Source: Adiantum capillus-veneris (Eukaryota > Streptophyta > Polypodiopsida > Polypodiales > Pteridaceae). From it: DNA of 64,000 nucleotides. A model generated the notes under the pieces. That model worked only from the letters and a program-made list of their open reading frames with translations. It was not told the DNA's origin and did no database searches. This document shows, piece by piece, positions 20,391 through 30,786 of this stretch. A program made the position numbers and the translations under genes. Each line of letters starts with the position of its first letter. Position 1 is the first letter of the stretch. Where the stretch lies: positions 109,126,549 through 109,190,548 of the forward strand of contig CM043953.1 of the NCBI GenBank assembly GCA_014529385.2, written 5' to 3'.

Positions 20391-20491
20391 TGTGTTGTGC
20401 TTGTGGATGCCCCAACCCCAATTGAGCAGTACGGGAGCCTTGAGGAGTGTTTAGAGGTCGCCTCTCTTGTTGCCTGCCTCCGACCGCCTCA
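20391..20491 (+). repeat. Scrap of A-family LTR 3' end
   Basis: These 101 bases match the last 100 bases of element A's LTR (TGTGTTGTGCTTGTGG to ACCGCCTCA) with a few differences. They do not match element F's own LTR end (18077-18176). The join falls inside a protein-coding context on TGTGTTG, which suggests recombination between short matching bases. Confidence 0.75.
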
Positions 20492-20815
20492 GTACAAAAA
20501 CAACAAAACTATGTACCTCACACAACTATCCCACATGCGTAGAGACAGATGGCACACACCGCCTTATACACTTTGTACAAGCATGCTTTATTTACATACA
20601 AGGGTCCCAAAAGCATTAAAAAGAAAATCTCTCAAAGTATTTGGGGTGGGCCGCACCATTCCACAAAAACATGTCCCATATTGCCCCCCAACATGCATGG
20701 AACACTTCAACTATTTCATGTATGTACTATAATATCCTATAGATACCCTCCATTTTGCATGCCACAAAAGCATCTCTATGTAAATTGAGATCTTAAAAAA
20801 AAATAGATTGACTAT
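20492..20815. other. Unassigned DNA right of the LTR scrap
   Basis: No supported gene; two overlapping plus-strand frames of about 80 to 110 codons show no motif. Confidence 0.4.
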
Positions 20816-21845
20816 TCACCAACAAAATGAGTCATAAGTCACCTCTCCCAACTCTCTCAGCCCTAGAGATGACTCTATAGAAAAGGATGAAGGCAGTATA
20901 GAGGTCTCTAGCACATTCTTTCTTTGTGGATTGCTTGAAGTACTTGGCGGTTCCATAAGCCCTTTACCTTTCTTGTCAAGTATGCTAACAAAAGAGGAAA
21001 AAGTGGCTCCGGTGTTTGATTGAGTAGCCAAAACATTTGATTGTGTACCTTGGGAAGTTTGTATGGCATCGTTATCAGCTTGAGCGTTCTCACCTCCACC
21101 CACTTGGGTTGCTCAAGCTGCTCACACGTTAGTGATGTCCAATGCGAGTAGTAGTTCTGCCTCCTTTGTCTTTGGCACTTCATTAAATTGAAATTGCAAA
21201 CTGACATTGTCTAAGTACTCTGAAGTTCAAAAAAGAAATACTAAGAATTATAAATAAGTTTCATTCATAGGATGGATATAGAGAAATTTTAAACGATTAT
21301 GTACTTTCTTTGATGCATCTCCATCATGTTTTTGCTCTGTGGTTATCATCCCAAACCAAAAAAATTGATACTTTAGGTCATGCCACTCTCTTCCAAGAGT
21401 CCTCTCAGATTCATCATTTCTTTGATACCATAATGGCCCCCACTCCTCAATATTTCCCATGGTCACAAGCATTATCTCCCCTCTAGGATCTTCCATGCAG
21501 ACAATGAGTAGACAACAAAGTGACCCAAGTTTCAAGGTAAGCAACCCATTTGAATTAAGGTATCAATCACAACCCATCATCAGCAATGGAAAATCTAACT
21601 GCCTCATGAGCTACCAATCTACAAAGAGGCATGGGACAAGGCATTGTCCCTTTTTTCATATAAAAATAGATCAACAGATCATTCATCAAGGCGAGTAACA
21701 CTTGTTTGCCTAAGTACCTTGAATTCTGCTTCTCCTTACCATCCTCCTCCTCCCCTTGACCCGTGTCATCACTAACGTCTTCTTTATGATCTAAATCCTC
21801 ATCTTCAACATTAGCCTCCACAAACACACAACCAATAAAAGACAC
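20816..21845 (-). other. Cluster of three unrecognised minus-strand ORFs
   Basis: Frames at 21567-21845, 21248-21544 and 20816-21103 follow one another on the minus strand in different phases. They could be exons of one broken gene. The first is acidic (EANVEDEDLDHKEDVSDD), the second has several Trp residues (IEEWGPLWYQRND, REWHDLKYQFFWFG), and the third is Ser/Thr/Gln-rich with KKGKGLMEPP. A possible acceptor TTGAACTTCAG lies between the second and third on the minus strand. I do not recognise the protein; it may be a captured host fragment or part of a transposase. Confidence 0.3.
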
Positions 21846-22117
21846 AATAGTATCGCATCATGGACAAATAGAATAGATAATGATATAGACCATTACAATC
21901 ATGGAAAAATAGAATAAACAAATAGAGGTACTTGTGTGCTCAATTGTGTCTTTAATATTATTAGTCTTGATCAAATTGTGCTTCATCATCAATGAAGACA
22001 CATCTTTTTGCACGTGTAGGCTCCCCACCTTTTTTTTGTTGGGGGGAGGGGAGGGGGGGAGGTCAAAAGGCCATATATGTGATGATGCCTCTTACTCTAT
22101 CATTATTTTAGGAACAA
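21846..22117. other. Unassigned DNA
   Basis: Nothing recognisable apart from a short G-rich tract near 22040-22060. Confidence 0.4.
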
Positions 22118-22250
22118 ATAATGAACATAACTTCATGTTCACTTGGAAGCTATTATGTTGTGAAGCACATGGCTTCACAACATAATAATGAACGTAACTT
22201 CCTGTTCACTTGGCATCTATTATGTTGGAAAGCACATGGCTTCCTCTTGG
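22118..22250. repeat. 67-bp tandem duplication
   Basis: ATGAAC(A/G)TAACTTC at 22121 recurs at 22188, and the two copies read in parallel to GCACATGGCTTC. The first copy also contains TTGTGAAGC...GCTTCACAA, which can pair with itself. Confidence 0.85.
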
Positions 22251-22680
22251 TATGCCTCCTCTTAAGCACCATAAAATACACAATGGACATAAAAAAGTAC
22301 ATATTTAAATATCAAAAACATTAAAACTTCCTTCGAGTATCCTTTGTTTAGCCTTCAAAATTTCAAAAAATCCTTATCCATCTTTATCATAAAGGCCTCT
22401 ACAAGAGATTAAGGACGTTCAAAGAGTTTATTTTTCAACAAGATATATTTTAAATACAATTTTTTTCACTTGCAAATGAAAAACGTATCCTCATTTACAA
22501 TCCTCCAAAAAAGTTATTTCAACATATTAAAAAAAGAGGGGATATTTTCAAGTCGCATAAATGAATAATAGGGGTTTGAGCTCGCCGATCATCAGCACAC
22601 ATGTGGATGATCGAAGAGATCAAACATCTCATATGTTGTTGTTTTTTAAAAATCTCTCATCCTCCCTTATTTAGATCATG
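22251..22680. other. Unassigned AT-rich DNA
   Basis: No supported frame or repeat. Confidence 0.4.
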
Positions 22681-23325
22681 TTCACATTAGGGAAAACAAT
22701 CATGGTGAATTCCACGAGTAAAGTATATTGGAAAATGTGCAAGTTTAAATGTCATCAACCATGCCAAACTACATAACGGATTTCAAAAATTGCAAAAAAA
22801 GGGAGCCCAGAGTCCCCCATATTGTGTGCATGTGTGGATGACAGGGGGGACTTTGGCCCTCCTTTTTTTTTGCAATTTTCGAGATACATTATGTATTTTT
22901 GGTCATCATCAAGAAACTTTGTTCAATGGTTGTCATAAGTTGCAAAAAAAAAAGGGGGGGGGGGGGGATCCCCTCGATCCCCTCTCCCCCCCCCAATCTC
23001 CCAATTTTTGCAATTTATGAAAAGCATTACAAAGAGTTTCTTGCTTCAAAGTTTTTTTTGTAAGAGATTGGGAAGTGACGCATGCATCTCTCCACCATAT
23101 TCACATTAAGGCAAACAATCATGGTGCATTTCACGTGTAAAGTCTAAAGGACAATGTGCAAGTTTAAATGTCATCAACCATGCCAAACTACATAATGGAT
23201 TTCAAAATTTCAAAAAAAGGGGAGGTCCAAAGCCCTCCTATTGTCTGCATGTGTGTATGATAGGGGGACTCTGGCCCTCCCTTTTTTTCTCAATTTGTGA
23301 AATACATTATGTAGTTTGGCACATA
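22681..23325. repeat. Two direct copies of a hairpin-forming repeat (MITE-like)
   Basis: About 230 bases from TTCACATTA (22681) recur from 23098, offset by about 417 bases. Inside each copy lies an imperfect inverted repeat of about 140 bp (22762-22907 and 23183-23323). Its outer arms read CCAAACTACATAA-GGATTTCA on one side and the complement (TGAAATACATTATGTAGTTTGG) on the other, and the inner arms carry AAAAAAAGGGAG and CTCCCTTTTTTT. No coding capacity. Such foldback units resemble miniature inverted-repeat elements. Poly(G) tracts sit between and after the copies. Confidence 0.6.
22954..22969. repeat. Poly(G) tract
   Basis: A run of G after a run of A, between the two hairpin repeats; a C-rich tract follows near 22980-22995. 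Confidence 0.85.
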
Positions 23326-23424
23326 ATGCTTTAACAGTTCACGTTTATATTGTGAAATTTTGGTGCATCATCAAGAAACTATGTGAAATTCTTGTCACAA
23401 ATTGCAAAAATAAGGGAGAGGGAG

Positions 23425-23463
23425 GGGGGGGTGGGGGGGGGGGGGGGGGGGGGGGTGGTGGTG
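23425..23463. repeat. Poly(G) tract abutting a truncated LTR
   Basis: Almost pure G interrupted by a few T, ending one or two bases before the TGATAG start of the LTR at 23465. Confidence 0.9.
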
Positions 23464-23464
23464 G

Positions 23465-25712
23465 TGATAGCCGTTTTTCGGCTCTCTGTAATTTCCATAG
23501 CAAGTTACCTCACCCTATCAAATCACTCAAACACTGTGGTTACCCTCACCCTTTCACTGTATATAGGTGTGTGTGAGTTAGGGGACTTTTCCCATATCTT
23601 CTTAAAAACCCTCAATTAGCTAGTCACTGGGTTAGTTGAGCCAAAAAAATATAAAAAATAAAAAATAAAAAATTATAAGTATATTATGTCCCATTTGTGT
23701 GTGAATATTTCATTGTATATAGGGCCTAAATAAAATGATTTTTCATAATGATTTTGGTATTTATTTAAATATTTCTACCTATGGTGTGTAATTTATGCTA
23801 TGTATATTGACTCACCATTACCATATTTTTCTTACCATTTTTGCATACTCTTGATTTCATATAAAAATAATTTCATGCAAGATTCTCTTATTTTTGGTGT
23901 AACTCCATCCCAACAAAAATCCAAAAAAACTAGTTCCATTTATGTGTATATTTTTTCACTATTGTGATTTTTTCCTTCCTACACCTATTCTCTATTACTC
24001 TCATAAATTAGACCACCAAAAATATTCATTTTTTTATGGTAGACTTATAATGAGACAGATTTATTTTGACCCCTTTATATTTTTTCCACCTATATTATTT
24101 ATATTTGACATGTACATATTTTTTTTAGACTCCTCAATATTTGATTTTCTTAGTTGTACTATTCACTTATATCATGATCTCAACAATATCTTCAATTATA
24201 GACCTACCAAATAAGGTCAAGGGTATGTGGCATGCATGCATGCACTATGGGGGGCTCACTCTTGGAGGTATTCAAAAGAATCATCCAAAGAAGGACCTCA
24301 CAAGGACTTTGTGTAGTGGAAAAAAACAGTCGGTTTTGCTGAATTTTTAAAGATCACACGCTCTCTGAATTTGAAAAGGTGATACAAACAAAAGTTGTAG
24401 CTCGTGGTCTGAAATTTTACCTCAAATTTTTTCATATTTTTTTCAGCTACGAGCTATGAGCTATGATTTTATTGGTGGACCCCAGTTTGCCCATGCTATG
24501 CAGCCACACTCCCTCTTCCACTTTATCATTTTCCTCTTTCACACACACACTTCTCCACTCATCATCCCCACCTCTCTCACCACTCCTCTCTGCACCCTAC
24601 TCACCTTCTTCTCAACCTTGAAGAATAATAGAAACCATGGTGAACTCATGTCTCCTACACACACTTCCATTCCAAAATTGACCACCTAGTCTCATTTTTC
24701 CTCATCCATATTACCCATATCTATCAAAAAACCACAAAATTCAGCCTCTTCTCTTGAAAGACATCATCATGGTGATTGATTACTCATGTTCACTTACCTT
24801 GGCTCCCAAGGAAGGTCAAGAATGGAGAAAAAACGTATCATCAAAGCTAGTGGACCGTCAACAAGCATCAAAATTGACCCCACTCAAGACACTTGGAGCA
24901 TCGACATTGTAAGAAATCCATATTTTCTTACCTTAAGATTTTTTTCTTCCTTATTTGTATCCTACATAGATACTCCCATTGTAAATATCCAATTCCATTT
25001 GTAAATCAATAAAAATACTAACTCTACTAATTTACTAACACTAACCTACTATGAAAAGTCCTATCACCTCCACTTCTCTCCTCTCTCTCTTCTTCATCTA
25101 TCCACACCAACTTCTTGATAATTCCAAGCAAAATAAATTAGATAAGTGCTGAAAATTTAACCCAACCATGGTTAGAGGAGTAACCCTAGCCCTCAAAATT
25201 GCTATAAAAGGAGGGTGTAGCTAGCACAAATGGGGGAGCCATAAGCAAGAGCACTATGCTATAGCTTGAGAATCCAAGCTCAACCTCTCTAGAAGGAGCT
25301 CTTGCGTAGAAGCTCATTGTCTTATGCATATGCATGTGTTGTATTAGGGGTGATTAGCAAGGTAACTCTATGCCATTGTAAGAGAGAGTGATCATTCAAT
25401 TGAGAGTAGGAAATCTATCATTTCTCCTACTAGTGTAAGCCCAACATTGGCTGAATCAAGGAGGGTGGATTTGGAGTAAGCTTGGATAATTTGTCTCTCT
25501 TCCAATGTGAAGTAATGGACAACAATGATGTGTAAGTGTCTTGGTGTTTTTTTTTAAAGTTCTTGATAGCTTGTCTCTGGGCGTTGTCATCAATTTAGCC
25601 ATAAATCCCACATACTGTAAGAGGGCGACAGGGTGGAGAGGACTCCCCTGGCCTTAAGACAATGATTGGGGTGGCTTTTCTTGTGATGTGTTGTGGTGTA
25701 GTTTACTCAATC
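23465..25712 (+). repeat. Element H: diverged, 3'-truncated A-related LTR
   Basis: It starts TGATAGCCGTTTTTCGGCTCTC, like element A's LTR. It keeps the same order of landmarks: TGAGTTAGGGGACTTTT, CTAGTCACTGGGTTAGTTGAGCC, GTGGACCCCAG, a TATA box (TATAAAAG at 25203-25210) and GTAAGAGGG...CTTAAGACA near 25616-25665. Divergence is clearly higher than between A's two LTRs. It stops near 25712, where copia sequence begins on the other strand. No internal region or second LTR is present, so it is a truncated solo LTR or the stub of a lost element. Confidence 0.75.
25203..25210 (+). promoter_or_regulatory. Candidate TATA box of LTR H
   Basis: TATAAAAG at the position matching the TATA of element A's LTR. 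Confidence 0.4.
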
Positions 25713-26791
25713 TATGTTGAACAAATACTAATCTCACTTTCATTGGTCATGACAGATTTGTAAGAAGGTATTAGTGCAACAAGCACCCGCTTCCCCTTCC
25801 CTCTTTTTCTTACATATATAATTGTGTCACTAAAAAGAGGCAACAAAGTGTTGTAAATTTCCTGTGAGCTTACATTACTATCTCTAGTGCATGACAACAA
25901 GGGATAAACAAAATCTTCCACAAACACAACATCTTGTGAGACCAAGATACACTTTGGATGCGGATGATACAACCTTAACCAACAAAAATACATAACAACC
26001 TTATCATCAAATTTTATGTGATGTGTCTATGGCACCAAAGTATATGCCAAACAACCAAAAACATGCATATGCTCAATAGAAGGCTTTCTATCATGCCATA
26101 TTCATATGGAGTCATAGAGTACAAAGCTTTTGTAGGACACCTGCTAAGTACATAAGTGGCACACATGATGGCCTCAAGCCAAAATGAATGTGGCAAAGCG
26201 TGACTTTTGACCATACATCATACCATTTTTGTAAGAGACTTACTTTTCCTCTCAGCAACACCATTTTGCTGAGGTGTATATGGCACTGTACACTGGTTTT
26301 TTATCCCACAAATTTCCAAAAATGCATTAAATTAATGAGATATATACTCCCCTCCTCGATCGGAACGGAGGGTGCTCATAGTACATTTCAAGACATTTTT
26401 AGCCACCATCGCTAGAAATTTCTTGAAGCACATAAACACTTTGGAATTTTCCTTAGGTGGAGTAATGGTAATTGCCCAAGGACGGAGTTTGCATGGGCCC
26501 ATAAACATCACTATCCACAAGCTACAACCTACATGAGGCCCTAATTGAACCATCCTTTGGAAACTTTGAACGTTGCATCTTACTCAAAATACAACCTTTA
26601 CAAATATGTTGGACATGTGCTTCAAGAGGCGGAAAAGAAGCAACCATATCAGATTTTTGCAAATGCAATAAACTAGAAAACTTCAAATGCCCAAAACGTG
26701 CATGAAAAAGTTTTGCATCTAAAATAGCCTTAGAGTCCAATGCATTTGAAAATGTTTCCCCACACTTGTCATGCAAAGCAAGCTTATACAA
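25712..26791 (-). pseudogene. pol: Element K integrase (broken, C-terminus missing)
   Basis: The GAG-pre-integrase domain is seen at 26522-26791 with LFHARFGHL and ICKGCILSK, giving the H-x-H and C-x2-C zinc-binding pattern. The core has TLRSDRGGEYIS near 26340-26370 (second catalytic Asp) and a PQQNGVAERKS stretch near 26225-26275 (catalytic Glu). HSFWLEAI...YVLSRCPTKAL near 26110-26200 and YRLYHPHPKCILVSQDVVFVE near 25900-25970 are the late integrase landmarks. At least three frame changes separate the pieces. The sequence ends at the join with LTR H, before RT. Confidence 0.75.
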
Positions 26792-26835
26792 CCCACAACA
26801 TAAACTGATAGATGCAGCAATTTCATCACCAAAAT

Positions 26836-27129
26836 TTAGATCATGTATTGTATAATGTCATACACAAATTTAACTACAAGACCAAGTCTAGCAAGTGCAG
26901 AGACAAACAAAAGATTCTTCTTGATCCCAGGTACATACAATGCATCAAAAAGTGTGAAAGAAGTGCCATTTGTAGCAGTAAGCACAATCTTTTCAACTTC
27001 TTGAATTGGATAATAGGCATTGCTAGCACAAGTGACTGAATTTCCATCAGGGACAGCAGACTCAAGACATGTAAACAAATAACTATGTAAGGTAATGTGC
27101 TTTGTTGCACCACCGTCAAAATACCACAC
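26836..27129 (-). pseudogene. pol: Element K protease
   Basis: WYFDGGATKHIT near the start corresponds to the copia W-x-x-DSGA(S/T)xH(I/M). The active-site Asp is kept but Ser is replaced by Gly. DALYVPGIKKNLLFVSALA near the end is the typical downstream landmark. The frame is open over 97 codons. Confidence 0.75.
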
Positions 27130-27137
27130 ATGTGAAT

Positions 27138-27383
27138 CTACATCACAACTGACATGCGTGCATCATGAACAATATGATCATAAGTACACTCTGCACTCAA
27201 AGCCCATTCTGCATCAACATCAATATCACAATCTCCTTTCACAAAAGACTCAACAATAGCTGCATTTGTAGTGGAGCCAACATTTGTAGTGGAACCACCC
27301 TCTTTATTCTTAGCCTCTTTTGCCTTCAACTTAGGACACTGCTTGATCAAGTGATCATTAGCTTTACAATAATGGAAACGCAT
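27138..27383 (-). pseudogene. gag: Element K zinc knuckle region
   Basis: FHYCKANDHLIKQC at the start keeps three of the four zinc ligands of CX2CX4HX4C; the first Cys is Phe here. A lysine-rich segment follows (KLKAKEAKNKE). The frame ends at the protease. Confidence 0.7.
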
Positions 27384-27533
27384 CTTCTTTTTTTCCTTTT
27401 TACCAAAATTCCAAAATGAATTGCTTCCATGAGAAGCATTAGGAAACCAAGTGATTTACCACTCGTAGAAGAACCATGAGAAGTGGCTACATTTTTATTA
27501 CCTCTGTTGCTTTGAGCAGCAATAAAGGCATGT

Positions 27534-27840
27534 TCAATTGCATGCTGTGTAGTCCTGTTCTTTTCTCAAAAGTGCCTCTTGCAACATCAATGTGCATAAT
27601 GCATCAAACTTGACAACTTCCGGATTTCCTTGGGTCATAAGTCTCCAAGTACTTGCAAAATTCTCGTAAGAATCTAGAAAAGCATCAAAAATAGTATGCA
27701 CAAGGGAACTGTCCAAATGACTTTTCCTGCAGAAATAAGTTGCTCATTGATATCCTTGATATCAACAAGGAAAGTGTCCATATCATCTTCCTCATGCATA
27801 ATCTTTGACTCCATCTCTTTACGCAGCAATGCAATTTTTG
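27534..27840 (-). pseudogene. gag: Element K gag, 3' part
   Basis: Minus-strand frames at 27534-27716 and 27685 upward carry the copia capsid sequence RLMTQGNPEVVKFDAL and LMLQEALLRKE, and before it KIALLRKEMESK. It joins exactly to the part at 29821-30195 once the solo LTR is removed. One frameshift lies near 27716. Confidence 0.75.
27836..27840. other. Target-site duplication of the solo LTR, left (TTTTG)
   Basis: TTTTG directly before the LTR, repeated at 29816-29820 directly after it. Confidence 0.85.
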
Positions 27841-28278
27841 TGTAATGTACCCAAAATTTTTCAATAAAAGTATTTCATTTACTTTGCAAATATTTGAGGT
27901 TTGCATTCTAATGGAACGATCGGATCAAAAATCAAACTTTAGAACTATTAATTGTGATCCTTATTCACTTGAAAACAATAAGGTTGATGGGAAACAGAGT
28001 TGAATCTTTTGGAAAGAGAGAGAGTAATTTTAGGAAAGGGAGAGCAATTTTAGGAAAGGAGGAGTAATTTTAGAGGAGAAGGAGTAGGAGGAGTACTTTT
28101 AGGAAAGAAAGAGAGGAGGAGCTTAGTTTAGAGCACTTTTCTTGGAAGCCAAGTTTCATCTAAGAGGTTCAAAATCCGTGTTCGCAAAAAAAAAAAAAAA
28201 AAAAAAATTAATACAGCCTTGAACGTGCGTGAACTTATCTCTCCTTCCTCCCTCTATTTTTAACTGGCCTTGAGAGCC

Positions 28279-28286
28279 TATATAAA
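28279..28286 (+). promoter_or_regulatory. Candidate TATA box of the solo LTR
   Basis: TATATAAA in AGAGCCTATATAAAGACTCC, followed by a pyrimidine-rich leader. Confidence 0.5.
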
Positions 28287-28484
28287 GACTCCTCTCCCTT
28301 CACTTTGAGGAGACACACACTCTCATAAGTGGAAGCCCTCTTGCCTTGATGTCGGTGTAACCTCTCTCTCTCAAGCTCTTACCCTCGCCATCTCCATCTC
28401 CAACTTCTTTCTCTACCATCATCGTGTTGTCCCTCAAATTCTTGAGTTCTCTTTCTCACTTTCTCCTTTCTCTTTTGCGATACG

Positions 28485-28664
28485 ATTGCCCCGAACCGAG
28501 TGACTCGAAGCTCGAAGGATGCTCATGTCACTCCACCTCCAAGAAAGGTGTAGAGAAAGGCATCAACTACTCCAAGCATTGCTCAAGCAGAGGTATTGGT
28601 TGCGGAAGAAGTTGAAGCCATCCGACCTCAACCACGAGAAGTAGTCGAACGTGTTGCTAATTTG
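28485..28664 (+). pseudogene. Candidate LTR-encoded first coding exon with splice donor
   Basis: Sixty codons from ATT at 28485 (a likely former ATG) to a strong donor TTTG|GTAAGA at 28664/28665, ending in phase 0. The frame is open except for one TAG. It is basic at the start (NRVTRSSK) and acidic later (EVLVAEEVEAI), with RVANLV at the end. Element J has a similarly placed exon, MAPKRTQENP..., at 58160-58320. The interpretation is a gag N-terminus transcribed from the LTR and spliced past the primer-binding site; this is inference. Confidence 0.4.
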
Positions 28665-29815
28665 GTAAGATGAATTTATAATTATGCATTGTTATACATG
28701 ATGACTGATAAGTCAAGAATGAGAATTCCCTTAAATTGTCCAAAAAACGTGAGTATATCACAAGAAACAAGTATATGATTTCATAGAGGAGAGAAGGAAT
28801 GTTTGATTTATGATTACTGTTTGATAAACTATCTCTGTTTGATATTAGAAGTTCATTAATCTTGTTTGAGAAATCACATAAAGAAAACAATTGCTGAAAG
28901 AATATCTTGTTTTGAGATGGAACCCGCGGTTAGCGAGGTGATTCTGCGGTTAGTGGAGATTAAGCTGAGGTTATCAGCTCTCTTTTTGTCTCTTGCGGTT
29001 AGCAGGATGCCTTGCGGTTAGAGACTGGGAAAGTATGCGTATTTCGTGGTTAGCAAATAAGTAAATTCTTTGCAAAGGCTCTGTTGGTTAGACAAAGAAA
29101 GTCTGTGGGTAGTGGCAAACTCTTAAGAACAATTGAAAGATTCATTTTTGTTGAAATATAGGATTTTCTTCATTAGACCATGTTTGAGAAAGAAATGTCT
29201 TGGTGATGTTTGAAGGGCTGGATGAAAGAACTTGTGTCTGGAATTAAGAAAAGAATATTGTTTGTGTATGTGAAACAATGTGGTAGTAATTAGTAAACAA
29301 GCAGAAAAGTGTGAGTATGGGGTGGAAAGTGGGGGTTGGCTCAGGTTGCCAATCAAGGATGTGTGGTCTTGATTAGTCAAGAAACTCTCCACTCCCTCTT
29401 ATTAAGAGAAGTGAAATTAGAGACTCATTATGCCAAGAGTTGAGATGGCCCAAATCTACGTGACACAAGATTACTATTTAGTTTAGACAGAGTCTCATAT
29501 CATATTTATGGTTTATGGATGGAGGCCGTGCCTCTTAAACGTGGGGAAAAAAGCGTTGTTTATGGATTCTAAATATGTCAATGGGATTTCATCTTTATGT
29601 TAGGAAAGAGCTTCATTAGAATTCTAGATTTATGGACCTGGCTTGTGGCGTATGACCCTTATAACCACATAAATGATGGATAGATGAATTCCTCTCTTCT
29701 GTTGCTTGTATCTCTACTTTGTGGAAACATAGTAGGGTGTCGTCAATGGAAAAGGAGAATAAAAGAAGGCCATCTATCAAATCGCCCCAATCTTCTCGGG
29801 GTTGGGGACCTCACA

Positions 29816-29820
29816 TTTTG
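29816..29820. other. Target-site duplication of the solo LTR, right (TTTTG)
   Basis: It matches 27836-27840. Confidence 0.85.
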
Positions 29821-30195
29821 CCTCATTGCGACTTGCAGTAAAGACCAACTAGAATATCCCAAGCCTGTTTTGCAATTTTTGCTGAACGAATGTGAGGAGT
29901 AATAGTGCGCTTCACAAAAAATGCAATCAATGCATGATCTTGTGCATCGTTTACATCCCAATGAGCTTGCTCAGTCGTAGGCAAAATAGGTCTGGCAGTA
30001 GCAATCTTGCCACCAAAACCTGCAACATCACCTACATCCTCAGAACAAGGACGTACATCAATGACCTACACAATGTTCAAACACCCTTTGACACAAGGAA
30101 ATGTTGCATCATGTAAGTCCACATAGGGTAATTGTCCCCATCCATATGTCCTTGGCAACAAACAACTTGAACACATCTATGTTGTTGTCAGCCAT
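29821..30195 (-). pseudogene. gag: Element K gag, 5' part
   Basis: The minus-strand ATG at 30195 starts a copia Gag N-terminus (MADNN...VFKLFVAKD, then a shift, then DNYPMWTYMMQHFL). Further on, the copia landmarks DHALIAFFVKRTI and KQAWDILVGLY are visible. It runs into the solo LTR at 29820 and continues at 27840. Frameshifts and stops are present. Confidence 0.75.
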
Positions 30196-30543
30196 GGTAA
30201 ATGTTGCACCTGATGTGAAAACTGTCCACAAAGAGGATAAACAAGGTGGGAACAACACGTGCTATATAGCACAAGCTGTAGAAGACTATAAGAGACTTTT
30301 TATGCAAAAAATGGCATTGGCAGAATTCTTTCACAAAATGACGAAATAGCTTGCGCATTACTGCATGTAGTGGAAACGGAGGCCAAAATGAGCCCAAATC
30401 AAAATTCTAAGCAGATCGAGCTCTTCAAGGTAACCCAAAATATTTATTGACCCGCAGACTCTCGCCAAAGCTCACAAAAATCATAGAAAGTGAGCAGGCA
30501 TGTGCTGGAACTGCTGGCGAGTAAGCCAGAGAGGATGCAACAT

Positions 30544-30555
30544 GCTTTGATACCA
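30544..30555 (-). other. Primer-binding site of element K
   Basis: The minus strand reads TGGTATCAAAGC, one mismatch from the initiator-Met site at 46-57, two bases inside the LTR. Confidence 0.75.
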
Positions 30556-30557
30556 AT

Positions 30558-30786
30558 TATTGGAGATAGGGTTGTAGGAAAACACATAAAACTTGGAGAA
30601 GATGAAGGAAGCTCAAGGCACACAACAGAGAGTATGTTATTTAGTGTCCAATGGAAAGATGATACAACCCTAGAGTGATGGGCGTATATACAATGCATGG
30701 GGGAAAAAACCTCCTAGTGAGGGAGAAAATGTCTTGATGGTCCTAAGTGTATTCACATACATTATTACCACATGTATATGGTAGCA
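30558..30786 (-). repeat. 5' LTR of copia element K
   Basis: 229 bp related to 60-360 and 53211-53437. The end facing the primer-binding site has decayed from TG to TA. It ends TATATGGTAGCA. Confidence 0.8.

Larger units (their letters stand above)
27841..29815 (+). repeat. Solo LTR (J-related family) nested in copia gag
   Basis: 1975 bp from TGTAATGTACCCAAAA to GGTTGGGGACCTCACA, with TG and CA ends that form a short inverted terminal repeat and perfect TTTTG duplications outside. Removing it and one TTTTG restores the copia gag frame exactly (...SRNEAKIALLRKE...), which proves the boundaries. The last 500 bases resemble the LTR end of element J (58900-59393). A TATATAAA at 28279-28286 is followed about 200 bases later by a candidate coding exon with a splice donor (28485-28664). 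A poly(A) tract lies at about 28185-28207. Confidence 0.9.
25712..30786 (-). mobile_element. Element K: 3'-truncated Ty1/copia element, split by a solo LTR
   Basis: On the minus strand the order is LTR (30786-30558), initiator-Met primer-binding site, gag, zinc knuckle, protease, pre-integrase zinc domain and integrase core. It ends near 25712, before RT. Protease and integrase ahead of RT is the copia order. A solo LTR of another family (27841-29815) sits inside gag. Many stops and frameshifts. The missing RT-RNase H half of the same kind of element is found at 53211-55143 (element G), but orientation and order rule out a simple split of one element. Confidence 0.8.

Noticed and set aside
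22681-23325. CRISPR-like array
   Set aside because: Only two long repeat copies with internal hairpins, and the DNA is plant nuclear. No regular short repeat-spacer pattern occurs anywhere in the window.
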